Positions 8,441 through 17,358 of a stretch of DNA of 64,000 nt are shown piece after piece (the first letter of the stretch is position 1; the number at the start of each line of letters is the position of its first letter). The position numbers and the translations under genes were made by a program. The notes beneath the pieces are model-generated. The model searched no databases and had not been told where the DNA came from. It saw only the letters and a list, made by a program, of their open reading frames with translations. Source of the stretch: Acetivibrio sp964564015 (GTDB lineage Bacteria > Bacillota > Clostridia > Acetivibrionales > Acetivibrionaceae); the NCBI GenBank assembly GCA_964564015.1, contig CAZLZR010000002.1, forward strand, positions 1 through 64,000, written 5' to 3'.

Positions 8441-8442
8441 CT

Positions 8443-9156
8443 TCAAATCCCTCCCTTCATTAATAAAGCCGCCACCCTTTTAATAAGGATAGCGGCGTAT
8501 TCACCAGCAATAGTCTTACCTTTCACAGCATTTTTTCTCCAGTAACCGGGTGACTGTATGATGCCGAATTCCTGAAGCACATTTAGTTCAGTATCCAAAT
8601 CCGGGCTTTCTTCCTGAAAAGGTATTCTGAAATATTTTAAAATGCCTTTTGCAAGTGCTGTGCCAATCAAATCAATATGCGACATGATCCATTGTGCATC
8701 CTCGGGATTGTCATGAAAGGCTGTTTCCACCAAAGCAGCAGGAGCATTTGTATATGCCAGTTCGTACATATGCTTGCCTTGGCCATAGAAATTATATCCT
8801 TCATCAACACCTCTGTCTTCTGTCGGTGTCAAAGGTGCCAATTCCTCATAAACATCCCTTGCCAGCTTTTCGCCATTTCCGCCAAACCTGTGGCAGTAAA
8901 CCTCGCAGCCTCTCGCCTTGCCGTTGCCAGCATTACTATGAATAGAGAAATGTATATCCGGCTTTTTTAAATTGCTGTCTGCCACCACTTGTGTAAGTGA
9001 CCATTCCGGCTTGTTCCTATATACCTTCACCCCATGTCTCTCAAGCACTTCCTGTGCTATATCCGCTGTCTGGTTCATCCTGTCACACTCTCTTCCGTAA
9101 TTGCCTACTCCAATATTATCGTGCTGCGTACTGGGTGATAAATATACTGTTTTCAT
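8443..9156 (-). CDS. N-acetylmuramoyl-L-alanine amidase (endolysin)
   Basis: Start ATG 9156 follows GGGAGG by 7 nt; a start at 9171 would contain that site. The Amidase_3 domain occupies about residues 1-175. Zinc ligands are seen in PSTQHDN (His), GRECDRMN (Glu) and FSIHSNA (His), and the catalytic Glu in LVETAFHDN. The C-terminal 60 residues (LNVLQEFGII...YAAILIKRVAALL) look like the small wall-binding repeat of clostridial lysins. It cleaves the amide between muramic acid and the stem peptide. Its 5' end overlaps the HNH gene by 41 nt. Confidence 0.92.
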   Translation of the reverse strand: MKTVYLSPSTQHDNIGVGNYGRECDRMNQTADIAQEVLERHGVKVYRNKPEWSLTQVVADSNLKKPDIHFSIHSNAGNGKARGCEVYCHRFGGNGEKLARDVYEELAPLTPTEDRGVDEGYNFYGQGKHMYELAYTNAPAALVETAFHDNPEDAQWIMSHIDLIGTALAKGILKYFRIPFQEESPDLDTELNVLQEFGIIQSPGYWRKNAVKGKTIAGEYAAILIKRVAALLMKGGI

Positions 9157-9757
9157 CGATATTCCTCCCATTCATGATTTCTTGAATACTCAATCCTTTT
9201 TTAAGCTTTTTATAAAGGACATGTTTGGATACACCATTATCCCTGGCAAATGCAGCAACCGTTTTAACAGAGCCTTTATGCTCTATTTGGATAACATTTC
9301 GCTTGTTTTGGTTTTGTTCAAGATAAGTTGACCATTTGCAGTTTTCAGGCGAATAATCACCGTTTACATCAATCCTGTCCAAAGTAAGCTCAGGTCTATA
9401 GCCAAAGTTTACTGCCCAAAAATAAAAAGAGCGGAAATTACATCTCCACTCTTCACATACTTTAATTCCTCGACCACCATAGTTTTTATAGGCTCTTAAT
9501 TTTGAATTCATACACCGATTCTTCATGTCATACCATGTTTTATATAATTTATGGTTTGTCAAATTGTGTCTAGCCTTGTTGCATCCACAACTAGTAGTTT
9601 TCCCACTTACCAGATCACTTCCTCTAACTGCTTTGATGTTTCCACATCTGCATTTACATTTCCATCTGGACTTGCCGTGTTTATCATTTTCTAACCTTTC
9701 CATAACCTCTAAACTGCCAAAAGTCTGTTGATTAAGGTTAAGCACTTTTATACCCAC
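9116..9757 (-). CDS. HNH-like/AP2-type putative homing endonuclease
   Basis: GTG 9757 is preferred (AGGGG 7 nt upstream; avoids overlap with the previous gene). The N-terminal WKCKCRCGN...SCGC zinc ribbon is followed by the LTLDRIDVNGDYSPENCKW nuclease-like motif. A helix-turn-helix near residues 165-195 (TVAAFARDNGVSKHVLYKKL) completes it. This layout is common in free-standing phage homing-type genes. It is inserted in the lysis cassette, and its last 13 codons overlap the amidase start and ribosome site. It may alter lysin translation. Confidence 0.8.
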   Translation of the reverse strand: MGIKVLNLNQQTFGSLEVMERLENDKHGKSRWKCKCRCGNIKAVRGSDLVSGKTTSCGCNKARHNLTNHKLYKTWYDMKNRCMNSKLRAYKNYGGRGIKVCEEWRCNFRSFYFWAVNFGYRPELTLDRIDVNGDYSPENCKWSTYLEQNQNKRNVIQIEHKGSVKTVAAFARDNGVSKHVLYKKLKKGLSIQEIMNGRNIDENSIFITQYAAR

Positions 9758-9767
9758 ATACCGCCCC

Positions 9768-10037
9768 TCACTTTCCCAATATTTTAACCGCACCTACTAT
9801 TGCGCCAAGAATAGCAACACAAAGTGCCACAAGCTTAATCATCTCGATAACGACAGGAGACCATATCTTCCCGCCAGTATCGGTGCTTGTATCCGCTGAA
9901 GTCCTCAATTCTTTTATTGATGATTTAATTTCCTGAATATCCTCCCGGATATCTTTAACATACACTCTCATTTCAGCCTGGCCTGTCTCCAATGCTCGAA
10001 TTCTTTCTTCCTGAATACATCTGTGCTGCTGTTCCAT
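9768..10037 (-). CDS. XhlA-like membrane-anchored coiled-coil protein
   Basis: ATG 10037 has AAGGAAGTG upstream. The 89-residue product is a charged coiled coil (residues 8-50: ALETGQAEMRVYVKDIREDI), a Thr/Ser linker and one C-terminal transmembrane helix (IKLVALCVAILGAIVGAVKIL). This matches the haemolysin XhlA/holin-helper family found beside phage lysis genes. A role in lysis timing is inferred. Confidence 0.78.
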   Translation of the reverse strand: MEQQHRCIQEERIRALETGQAEMRVYVKDIREDIQEIKSSIKELRTSADTSTDTGGKIWSPVVIEMIKLVALCVAILGAIVGAVKILGK

Positions 10038-10068
10038 GGTAAATTCACTTCCTTTCAAAACTGGTAAA

Positions 10069-10278
10069 TTATCCATTCACGCCGGTTGGGTTTTCAAATA
10101 TTACGTCTGCAACACCTTCAATTTCTAAAACCTGGGGAATAATAATAAAGTGTACCTTGATATTTCCATTTTTCGTTGGTTCAAGCCTTATCCCCGCACA
10201 CTTTTCAACTTTGTTTCCGTCTACGAAAACCTCAGATGCCCCAGGATTTTCACCCATTACTATCTTTACCTTTGCCAT
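10069..10278 (-). CDS. 69-residue phage protein of unknown function
   Basis: ATG 10278 follows GGGAGATG by 5 nt. The product is predicted mostly beta (AKVKIVMG, SEVFVDGNKVEK, GNIKVHFIIIPQVLEI) and carries no known motif. It lies between the fibre gene and the XhlA-like gene, so it is probably a small virion or baseplate accessory protein. Confidence 0.7.
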   Translation of the reverse strand: MAKVKIVMGENPGASEVFVDGNKVEKCAGIRLEPTKNGNIKVHFIIIPQVLEIEGVADVIFENPTGVNG

Positions 10279-10314
10279 AATTTCATCTCCCATTCCATAT
10301 CGATTTTCCTCTTA

Positions 10315-11208
10315 CTAACTAGTCTGTATTCTTAACCCGCCTGAGTAAGGAGCACCGCTCCCGACCGTCCATGAGGCTCCATTTCCAGGATTGCTGTTAT
10401 TAATTCTTGCGTAAAGGTTTCTTTTAAACCCACAAGCTTTAAAAGTCGGGTATGCTTGTGTCTGAACCCTGACTACAGAAGCCCCCACTGTAATATTAGA
10501 AAGCCCCGCAACATACCTTCGTCCACCTGTTAAAGTTACAGGCGCTGCAAAATCAAAACTGACCAGCGAAAGCTCTCCTGGTCCTGTAATATTTGTACTT
10601 GAGGCAATTGCGGAACCTGTCTGAGTGGAATTGTTAAGTTCATATATCCTAAGTACCAGCGTTTGGGTATTTGCTTCATCCGTTAAAATACCGGCTGAAT
10701 ATACCGTTAGATCGGTCACAGGTTCAAGGACAAATCCCTTTGTAAGAGCCGCAGCAGTATCAATTGTGCCTTCACCATAAAAATTGTAAAACCATTCCTT
10801 CAGAGCAGGCACCGCCTGAATAAGAAATGCTCTTTTGTCAATGACTGACGTAATTATGCCGAAAGAAGTTATTACTTGAAACAATGGAACCATACCCATT
10901 GTAAATCCAGTATTGTTTTTACCGACTATTCCCGTTAAGGGATTTGCTTCGATATAATTTACAGCGTTATTAGATAATCCAATACTGCCGCCAGAATTTA
11001 CAGAGACTGCCGTTCCACTCCTTACCACTCCAGCCTTGTAAGAAAAATTCAGTCCGTTGTGTTCAGATGGATTTTCTGCAAAATGGTGTGAAAATACAGC
11101 AAGATCCAAAATATCCATGTCAGTATTTAATTTTAGTCCCCATGTTCCCGAAGATGCACCGTCTTCCGGCTTTGTGAGACTTAAATTTGCTGTTAATGAA
11201 TCAGCCAA
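10315..11208 (-). CDS. tail fibre or baseplate appendage protein
   Basis: The 297-residue protein starts with TTG at 11208, with GGGAGGTG 7-9 nt upstream. Its N-terminus (LSLTKPEDGASSGTWGLKLN) is the common attachment motif of phage tail fibres. The remainder is Ser/Thr/Gly-rich beta sequence, with a DUF4082-like segment (LYARINNSNPGNGASWTVGS) at the end. It overlaps the upstream fibre gene by 8 nt. It probably binds the cell surface. Confidence 0.78.
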   Translation of the reverse strand: MADSLTANLSLTKPEDGASSGTWGLKLNTDMDILDLAVFSHHFAENPSEHNGLNFSYKAGVVRSGTAVSVNSGGSIGLSNNAVNYIEANPLTGIVGKNNTGFTMGMVPLFQVITSFGIITSVIDKRAFLIQAVPALKEWFYNFYGEGTIDTAAALTKGFVLEPVTDLTVYSAGILTDEANTQTLVLRIYELNNSTQTGSAIASSTNITGPGELSLVSFDFAAPVTLTGGRRYVAGLSNITVGASVVRVQTQAYPTFKACGFKRNLYARINNSNPGNGASWTVGSGAPYSGGLRIQTS

Positions 11209-11662
11209 TGCAAATCACCTCCCCTGATGCAGGAATTGAAAGTTCTACCGTGCAGTTGTACCTTGAATTGTGTGTTATATTTAAAGGAACTGCAACAATT
11301 CTTGATGCAGTTCCTCCAAAGTTATTACCGCCATATAATCCAGTACCATACCCGGCAGCTTCATTTTCCTGTATAACCTGAACCATCGGATAAACCCCCA
11401 GGTTGTGGTTGACATCAATTATATGCAGATTATCAAATGCAAGCCTGAATACTTTACCCGCACCAATGAGTTCCGGCGAGAGGTAGTCATCTCCTCCAAG
11501 TGCATGACTGGATGCATGATTCCTGGGGTGGTGTGCATCCGGGTTTGAAGAGTGCTCTTCCGTATTGTAGAATGTTTCTGTTTCTTCGCTGTACGTTGTT
11601 TGAACTTTAGCATTCTTCTGCCTGTCGTTAAATGCCACCAGAGATTTAGCTGTATTAATCAT
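11201..11662 (-). CDS. tail fibre-like protein with NHASSHALGGDD motif
   Basis: ATG 11662 with GGAGG 11 nt upstream gives 153 residues. The sequence HHPRNHASSHALGGDDY, followed by LSPELIGA, is a trimerisation/attachment motif typical of siphophage fibres. The C-terminal half is a small beta domain. The order hub, fibre, fibre is as expected for host-recognition genes. Confidence 0.75.
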   Translation of the reverse strand: MINTAKSLVAFNDRQKNAKVQTTYSEETETFYNTEEHSSNPDAHHPRNHASSHALGGDDYLSPELIGAGKVFRLAFDNLHIIDVNHNLGVYPMVQVIQENEAAGYGTGLYGGNNFGGTASRIVAVPLNITHNSRYNCTVELSIPASGEVICIG

Positions 11663-11679
11663 TTCGTTCTTGCCTCCAA

Positions 11680-14118
11680 TCATTCTACAGGCGTATATCC
11701 GCAATGGTAGGTTTTCATTGTCATAATAAAACCATCCGTACTAAAATCAAATTCCATATTGAGAATTCGGTAAATTTCGCTTATGGACGTACTGGTCTCA
11801 ATAACCTGTATGCAGTCACCGACTTGGAGCCATGGTACAGCAACTGCACTGACATTTGCAACCCTAAAGCGTTTTACCATTTCCGCTCCCAACTGGTCAG
11901 CTGCTTTCTGGCATTTTTCATCCGTATCAAGATTCTCATCTTCTATAAAAAGCACTTTGTCTTGAGGTACTCCGTATGAATCCATGGAATTAGAAACACT
12001 GTATGTTCCAACAGCTATTGAGCCATCTGGCTTTTTGCCAGTCACACGGATTTTTCCATAAATGTCTGTCCTGGCGTATGTATAATCCAGGAAGAAAAGA
12101 TCTTCTCCTTCCTTAAATTTCCACGCTGCAAATACATACCCTGCATATACAGTACTTCCGTCTGGAATAGCACCTGACAGCTTACGGGTTATCGTTCCGG
12201 CTGCATAATCTATAGAATAATCAACTTCCCTGACATAAACTGGTGTACCTCCATTGCCCGTAACCTTTTCAGAACCTGATACTATGGGGCTGCTGCTTAA
12301 AGCTGCCGGTTCTGCACCCGTAAGTACAATTGCTTCATTTGAAATTGAAGGCTGCCGGTCATTGGGTCTGTGAAAAGATGCCTTCCCTTCCTCATCTATC
12401 GTTAGTTCAAAACCCGATATTTGCAGCAGCCATTCAATTGCATCGGCATGGTTCATTCTCTCAAATTGTTTTGACTTAATTGTAATCCCGGTTGGTTCAG
12501 TATGAATAATCGCAGGTTCAAAGCCTGCCCGTTGCAAAAGGTCACTTACCATAAACTCAATGGTTTTATTTTTATACTTGATAAAATAGTTTGAACCATC
12601 AGTAATTGATTTGTCCAGAAGATTCCATGCACCATCACGGCAATCGATTTTCACTGAATAATCACCTGGCTGGACCCCTAAGTTTACAACATCTATGCAG
12701 CCGGTAAACACTTTTACCATATTAGTGCCGTAACCTGCTTCAAGCTGTACATTCTTCCCCGGCCAGATTTGCCTGTACCATTCACTGCTGCTGTCTTTTT
12801 CTGGTGAAAAAAAACCTATATCTATGCCGTTTTCAGGATTTACATTTGGAATAGTGGCTGTCAGTCTTTGTGCCTGAGCTGATCCATCCCTGGATACGCT
12901 TGCCTCAATGATAGGAACTTTAGATGTCAGCCTTATCCTGTCTGCTCCATTTATCCATGTCCCGTCAACATTTCCGCCCGGCTGGTTAATCTGATTCCCG
13001 GTAACAGCGATTCTGCCTTCATCCGTAATAAACAGCGACTCTATGCCATCATCACCAATTCTTCCGTTTGTATTAAGAGGCCCTTCCCACAAGCTGCCGC
13101 TTCCTATACTTCCAAAGCTGTATGCCTCCTGTCCTGAGACGGGAAATGCTCTTTTATCGCTGCTGTTTATTACGTTAAAAGTCCGGGTTGAAATATCCGT
13201 ATTATCCAGCATATAATTAAAGCCGTCATTCCCCCAAAACACAGAAGAATAGACATGTTTTGCCGGGCTTTCCCAGTCACATGCAATCCATGTAGATCCG
13301 TTGTTGTCGCTATAAGTGAATCGGAATGCTCCACCACTATAAAAATGTGCATTGCACGTAACAAGTCTCGTTCCAAACTTTGCTATTCCTTTTGTTCCTG
13401 CACCCATGCAATAGTTATACTGAAAGGTTTTAACAGCAATCCACGTTGAGCCTCCGTCATCACTGTACGCAACAGCATTACAACACCGGCCGTATGTTGA
13501 AATATAATTTTCCTGTGCGGAGAATGGAAAAATCAATCTTCCATTGTCAAGTTCTATCGGATGCCCAAGATCAGAATCGCCGTTTAAGGTTCCTGAATGC
13601 AGCGAAAGATCAAATGTCCACGCAGTACCCTTAAATATAAAGTCTGTCCCGTTACCTCCAGCAGACTCATACACGAAAATTTTCTGCGGTTTTCCTTGGA
13701 CGTTTCTTATACCCTGTTCATAAATATAAAGAAGAATTTTTCCGTTTCTTAGTCTCTGAAGCATTGAACTGCGACCATTTGTATAACCTGTAGTATATTT
13801 TGTATAGAATATCCATTCCGTGGATGCGCATAAATTATCAACAGTAAAAAGGTCTATCTCATTATCAACGGCTGCAAGCATTATATTGTAACCTTTTTGG
13901 TATGTTACAAGCGTCTTTCCATCGGCCCTTTTAACAAACGAACCGCCAGAACAGTCATTGGCAGAATCTATCCACCTTAATTTCCTTTTTTGTACCCATG
14001 ATTCAATCTGCCATCCAGAACCCTTATCCAGCAACAAAAGTGATGATGTCGGTGCATTAGCCCCAAGCATGCTTTTTGTCTTCAAAAGTGTCCTTATCTC
14101 TGAAGGTATACTCCTCAT
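11680..14118 (-). CDS. tail hub protein with inserted Asp-box beta-propeller-like region
   Basis: The 812-residue protein begins with a short hub-like N-terminus. Residues about 45-340 hold sialidase-type Asp boxes (YSDDGGSTWIAV near 215, YSDNNGSTWIAC near 270) and several related WI/YTN repeats. The C-terminal half (about 400-810) has the mixed alpha/beta hub features of gpD/ORF48-type tail proteins (WLLQISGFELTIDEEGKASF and a final VAVPWLQVGDCIQVIE). The layout suggests a baseplate hub carrying a glycan-binding or glycan-cleaving module. GAGGTGAG precedes ATG 14118. No complete sialidase active site was recognised. Confidence 0.7.
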   Translation of the reverse strand: MRSIPSEIRTLLKTKSMLGANAPTSSLLLLDKGSGWQIESWVQKRKLRWIDSANDCSGGSFVKRADGKTLVTYQKGYNIMLAAVDNEIDLFTVDNLCASTEWIFYTKYTTGYTNGRSSMLQRLRNGKILLYIYEQGIRNVQGKPQKIFVYESAGGNGTDFIFKGTAWTFDLSLHSGTLNGDSDLGHPIELDNGRLIFPFSAQENYISTYGRCCNAVAYSDDGGSTWIAVKTFQYNYCMGAGTKGIAKFGTRLVTCNAHFYSGGAFRFTYSDNNGSTWIACDWESPAKHVYSSVFWGNDGFNYMLDNTDISTRTFNVINSSDKRAFPVSGQEAYSFGSIGSGSLWEGPLNTNGRIGDDGIESLFITDEGRIAVTGNQINQPGGNVDGTWINGADRIRLTSKVPIIEASVSRDGSAQAQRLTATIPNVNPENGIDIGFFSPEKDSSSEWYRQIWPGKNVQLEAGYGTNMVKVFTGCIDVVNLGVQPGDYSVKIDCRDGAWNLLDKSITDGSNYFIKYKNKTIEFMVSDLLQRAGFEPAIIHTEPTGITIKSKQFERMNHADAIEWLLQISGFELTIDEEGKASFHRPNDRQPSISNEAIVLTGAEPAALSSSPIVSGSEKVTGNGGTPVYVREVDYSIDYAAGTITRKLSGAIPDGSTVYAGYVFAAWKFKEGEDLFFLDYTYARTDIYGKIRVTGKKPDGSIAVGTYSVSNSMDSYGVPQDKVLFIEDENLDTDEKCQKAADQLGAEMVKRFRVANVSAVAVPWLQVGDCIQVIETSTSISEIYRILNMEFDFSTDGFIMTMKTYHCGYTPVE

Positions 14119-14132
14119 AACTACTCACCTCT

Positions 14133-14474
14133 TCAAGTTTCAAGAAAAGTGCACTCATACCAGACAACATCCGCGCCTTTCTGTCTATCTGCCTTAAGCT
14201 GCCAGATTACAGCATTCATGCTGAACCCGTCTGAAAAGGAAACCATCCTTTTGATACATGCATACATGTCTGCTTCCATAGCATCAACCTCTTGCACATC
14301 ACCATATCCTTTTACCACTCTCTCCTTCCTGCATCTTCCGCATCCCATTACAATCTCCTGATAGGTAGTATCTGCAGGGTCGGGTATTAGTTTTTTCCTG
14401 CTTCTGATAATTTCCGCTGCTGGCCTTCCATACTCTGTAATGTGCAGTGTGGAAGACCCCCAAGTGTCCGGCAT
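14133..14474 (-). CDS. small tail/baseplate protein
   Basis: This 113-residue protein follows the tape measure by 4 nt and precedes the hub gene (AGGGGGTG before ATG 14474). It contains MGCGRCRKERVVKGYG in the middle; the two Cys may be structural. The position between tape measure and hub corresponds to distal-tail or tail-completion proteins, but the sequence is too short to assign to a family. Confidence 0.6.
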   Translation of the reverse strand: MPDTWGSSTLHITEYGRPAAEIIRSRKKLIPDPADTTYQEIVMGCGRCRKERVVKGYGDVQEVDAMEADMYACIKRMVSFSDGFSMNAVIWQLKADRQKGADVVWYECTFLET

Positions 14475-14478
14475 GTAA

Positions 14479-17325
14479 TCACCCCCTGAACTTTCTTGTA
14501 TAACTTTGTTCTGTTGAATACCTATACATATTCCTTTGAATATCGTTCCCTATAATTTCAGCCACCCCGACCAGATCACCTTTACTATTTACTCCTTCAA
14601 CACGCACTGTCCCCGAAATTTCAAGGCTGTTTTTTCCTGAATTCATGGAATCACCTAAATAATACCCGTTAGTTTCTGCAAGTTTGTTAAATTGGGGATT
14701 AAGAACTGCTTGAAGGTTTGCCTCCAACGCAGGAATTCCTGATCTGATGCCTTCCTGAAGCATGTTCATAAGGTTTGGTGCCCACTGGTCTGCATTAGAG
14801 CCGGGACCTTCCTTGGTAGGAGAACCAAATCCCAGAAAATTCTTTATTTTATCCGCCACACCAGTAACTGCGTCCTTAACAGAGCCTGCCATGGACTTGA
14901 TACCATTCACAAGGTTTCCCATCATATTCTTTCCCCAGTTCCAGGCACTGCCGACAACATTGCTAACAACTGAGCTTATATTTCCAAATGCCCCTATAAC
15001 TATGCCTACAAGGTTTCCTACAAACTTGCTAACCCCTGAGACCATATTGGAAAAGCAACCCAGGACACCGTTTACAAGGTCAGGTACGATGGAGCCGCCG
15101 ACCAGCGCATACCATAAGCCTTTAAAGAAAGAAATGATACCCTCGACAAACCCCTTCACCAGATTAACTATGGTCATAAACAAGTTTGAAATCATGCTCC
15201 ATGCCGCCTTTGCCGCCTCAACAAGGAAGTTCCAGGCAGCTGACCAGTCACCGTTTATGATAGCAATAACAAAGCCAATGAGATTGATTATGAAGTTGAC
15301 TGCACCCAATACAGCCTGGATGAATGGTCCAAGTGCTTGTATGATTCCGTTGATTACCCCCACAGCTATTCCAAGTATCACTGTAATTGCTGCACCTAAT
15401 GATATTAATACCGGCTGAAGAAGTGTCCAAAGCTGCTGTATGATTTCCCAAAGCGAGAAAATAAGGGTCTTGATGCTCTCCCATATCGGCGTAAGATAGC
15501 TTGAGAACTGTGCAAATGAAGCAAAAAGCTGTGCCAGTATTGGTTGTACAAATGCAAGAATACCATTGAATATTCCTATAGCGGTATCAAAAATCTGCCG
15601 CCCATAGGTATTCCAGAAATTCCATATTCCAGTGATCACGTCACTTACTATTTTAAATATTGTCTGCATTACCGGAAGGATTACCGAAACCAGCCCGTTA
15701 AAAACGGTGCTTACTATCGAGCCTATACGGTAAAACGCCGTCTCCCATCTGCTTGCAATAGCTCCGGGATCTCCTGTTCCCTTAAATCCGTTAATAAACA
15801 TTTGAAAAGCCTTAACTGCATTTGCTGCAAAGCCCTTTAAAAACTCAACTATTTTTCCAAACACCTCTGTAAATTTTGCCTTTATTGACGGAAGGGCTTC
15901 ATTCACTTTTGCCTGCAGGAATTCCAGTACATTCTTAAAGATAGACTGTATCTGATCCCATATGACTAAAACCGAATTTCTGAAATCTTCATTGGTTCTC
16001 ATCAGCCATATAAAACCTGCCACCAAGCCGGTTATGGCTGCAACAACCAGACCGATGGGTGAAGCTATTGCAGCGAACACCCCTGATAAAACCGAAAGCC
16101 CGGAGGCAACTCCGCTTAAAACCATTAATAGGGGCCCGACTGCTGCCACTGCCGCCAGTATAATGGTAACCCACTTGCGTATTTCAGGATTAAGCTCCAT
16201 ATATTTGTTAACAAGGATTGTTGCTTTATCTGCCAACTGCTTTAATATTGGAAGGAATGCTTTGCTTGACACAATCTGCAATGTTTCAATAGAGCCTTTT
16301 AACTGTTCAAGGGAACCCTTGAGGTTGTTCATACGCTCGGCTGCCACCTCTTCAGCAGTTACCTTGCCCATCTCAGTCTGCATTTTATTGAAGCCGTCTG
16401 CACCTTCCTTATATAAAATGTTTGCTGCGCGGATAGCATCCGAGCCGAACAGTGTTTCCATTGCCTGGAGTCTCTGTGCATCGGTAAGGTTTTGCATGTT
16501 TTTTTGGAGCAGTCTCGCAATTTCAGCCATGCTCTTAAGCTTACCCTGGGCATTATAGAAGGCACTTGTACCCTGTGCCGTAGTAAGCCCCAGCTTCTTG
16601 AAAAGCTCCACTTGCTTGTCAGTAGACGGCTGGAGGTTCATCAGCATAGTCTTAAGAGAGGTTCCTGCATCAGAACCCTTCAGACCATTTTGGGCGAATA
16701 CCGCCAATGCGGTGCTGGTATCCTTGAAAGACAGCCCCACCGCGCTTGCTACAGCTGAACACATGGAAAGGCTGTATTTCATTTCCTGTACGCTTGTGGC
16801 AGATGCATTGGCAGCACCCGAAAGGATGTCGGCAGCCTGCGAAACGTTCAAGCCGTCTGCTCTAAAGGAGTTTAATACGGTTGATGCAATTTCAGCAGCA
16901 TCGGCAAGTTCAATTTCTCCTGCTGCCGCAAGAGATAATGCTCCTTTTAAGCCTCCGCCCATAATATCCTTTACACTGACGCCAGCCTTGATTAGCTCTT
17001 CTATACCCGATGTTGCTTCCTTTGCTGAATACTTTGTTTCAGCCCCCATCTTAAGTGCCAGTTCCTCAAGCTGCTTCATTTCATCGCCTGTAGCACCGGA
17101 CACAGCCTTGACACTGCTCATACCGGCTTCAAAATCCGCACCGGCTTTCAAAGAGGCTGCCGCCATGCCTGCGAGAGGTGCTGTTAGTGCGGCAGACATC
17201 ACCTTTCCGGCACCTGATAAATTCCTACTTACGTTCGCCATGGTATCCTGTGCTTCCTGTAGCCCCTTTTTCAAGGCTCCAATATCCGCTGTTATCTTGA
17301 CCACCAGGTTTCGTATTACCGCCAT
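14479..17325 (-). CDS. phage tail tape measure protein (TP901-type)
   Basis: ATG 17325 follows GGGAGG by 8 nt, giving 948 residues. Residues 1-340 form the conserved TP901 core (ADFEAGMSSVKAVSGATGDE...GSDAIRAANILYKEG). A helical, hydrophobic middle (about 385-780) with many Trp/Phe repeats follows, then a C-terminal GSPTKEGPGSNADQW motif. The protein sets tail length and helps DNA passage. Its length predicts a tail of roughly 140 nm by the usual 1.5 A-per-residue rule (inference). Confidence 0.95.
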   Translation of the reverse strand: MAVIRNLVVKITADIGALKKGLQEAQDTMANVSRNLSGAGKVMSAALTAPLAGMAAASLKAGADFEAGMSSVKAVSGATGDEMKQLEELALKMGAETKYSAKEATSGIEELIKAGVSVKDIMGGGLKGALSLAAAGEIELADAAEIASTVLNSFRADGLNVSQAADILSGAANASATSVQEMKYSLSMCSAVASAVGLSFKDTSTALAVFAQNGLKGSDAGTSLKTMLMNLQPSTDKQVELFKKLGLTTAQGTSAFYNAQGKLKSMAEIARLLQKNMQNLTDAQRLQAMETLFGSDAIRAANILYKEGADGFNKMQTEMGKVTAEEVAAERMNNLKGSLEQLKGSIETLQIVSSKAFLPILKQLADKATILVNKYMELNPEIRKWVTIILAAVAAVGPLLMVLSGVASGLSVLSGVFAAIASPIGLVVAAITGLVAGFIWLMRTNEDFRNSVLVIWDQIQSIFKNVLEFLQAKVNEALPSIKAKFTEVFGKIVEFLKGFAANAVKAFQMFINGFKGTGDPGAIASRWETAFYRIGSIVSTVFNGLVSVILPVMQTIFKIVSDVITGIWNFWNTYGRQIFDTAIGIFNGILAFVQPILAQLFASFAQFSSYLTPIWESIKTLIFSLWEIIQQLWTLLQPVLISLGAAITVILGIAVGVINGIIQALGPFIQAVLGAVNFIINLIGFVIAIINGDWSAAWNFLVEAAKAAWSMISNLFMTIVNLVKGFVEGIISFFKGLWYALVGGSIVPDLVNGVLGCFSNMVSGVSKFVGNLVGIVIGAFGNISSVVSNVVGSAWNWGKNMMGNLVNGIKSMAGSVKDAVTGVADKIKNFLGFGSPTKEGPGSNADQWAPNLMNMLQEGIRSGIPALEANLQAVLNPQFNKLAETNGYYLGDSMNSGKNSLEISGTVRVEGVNSKGDLVGVAEIIGNDIQRNMYRYSTEQSYTRKFRG

Positions 17326-17358
17326 TTCCACACCTCCCTCCGCGAAGCAAAAAAGGCT

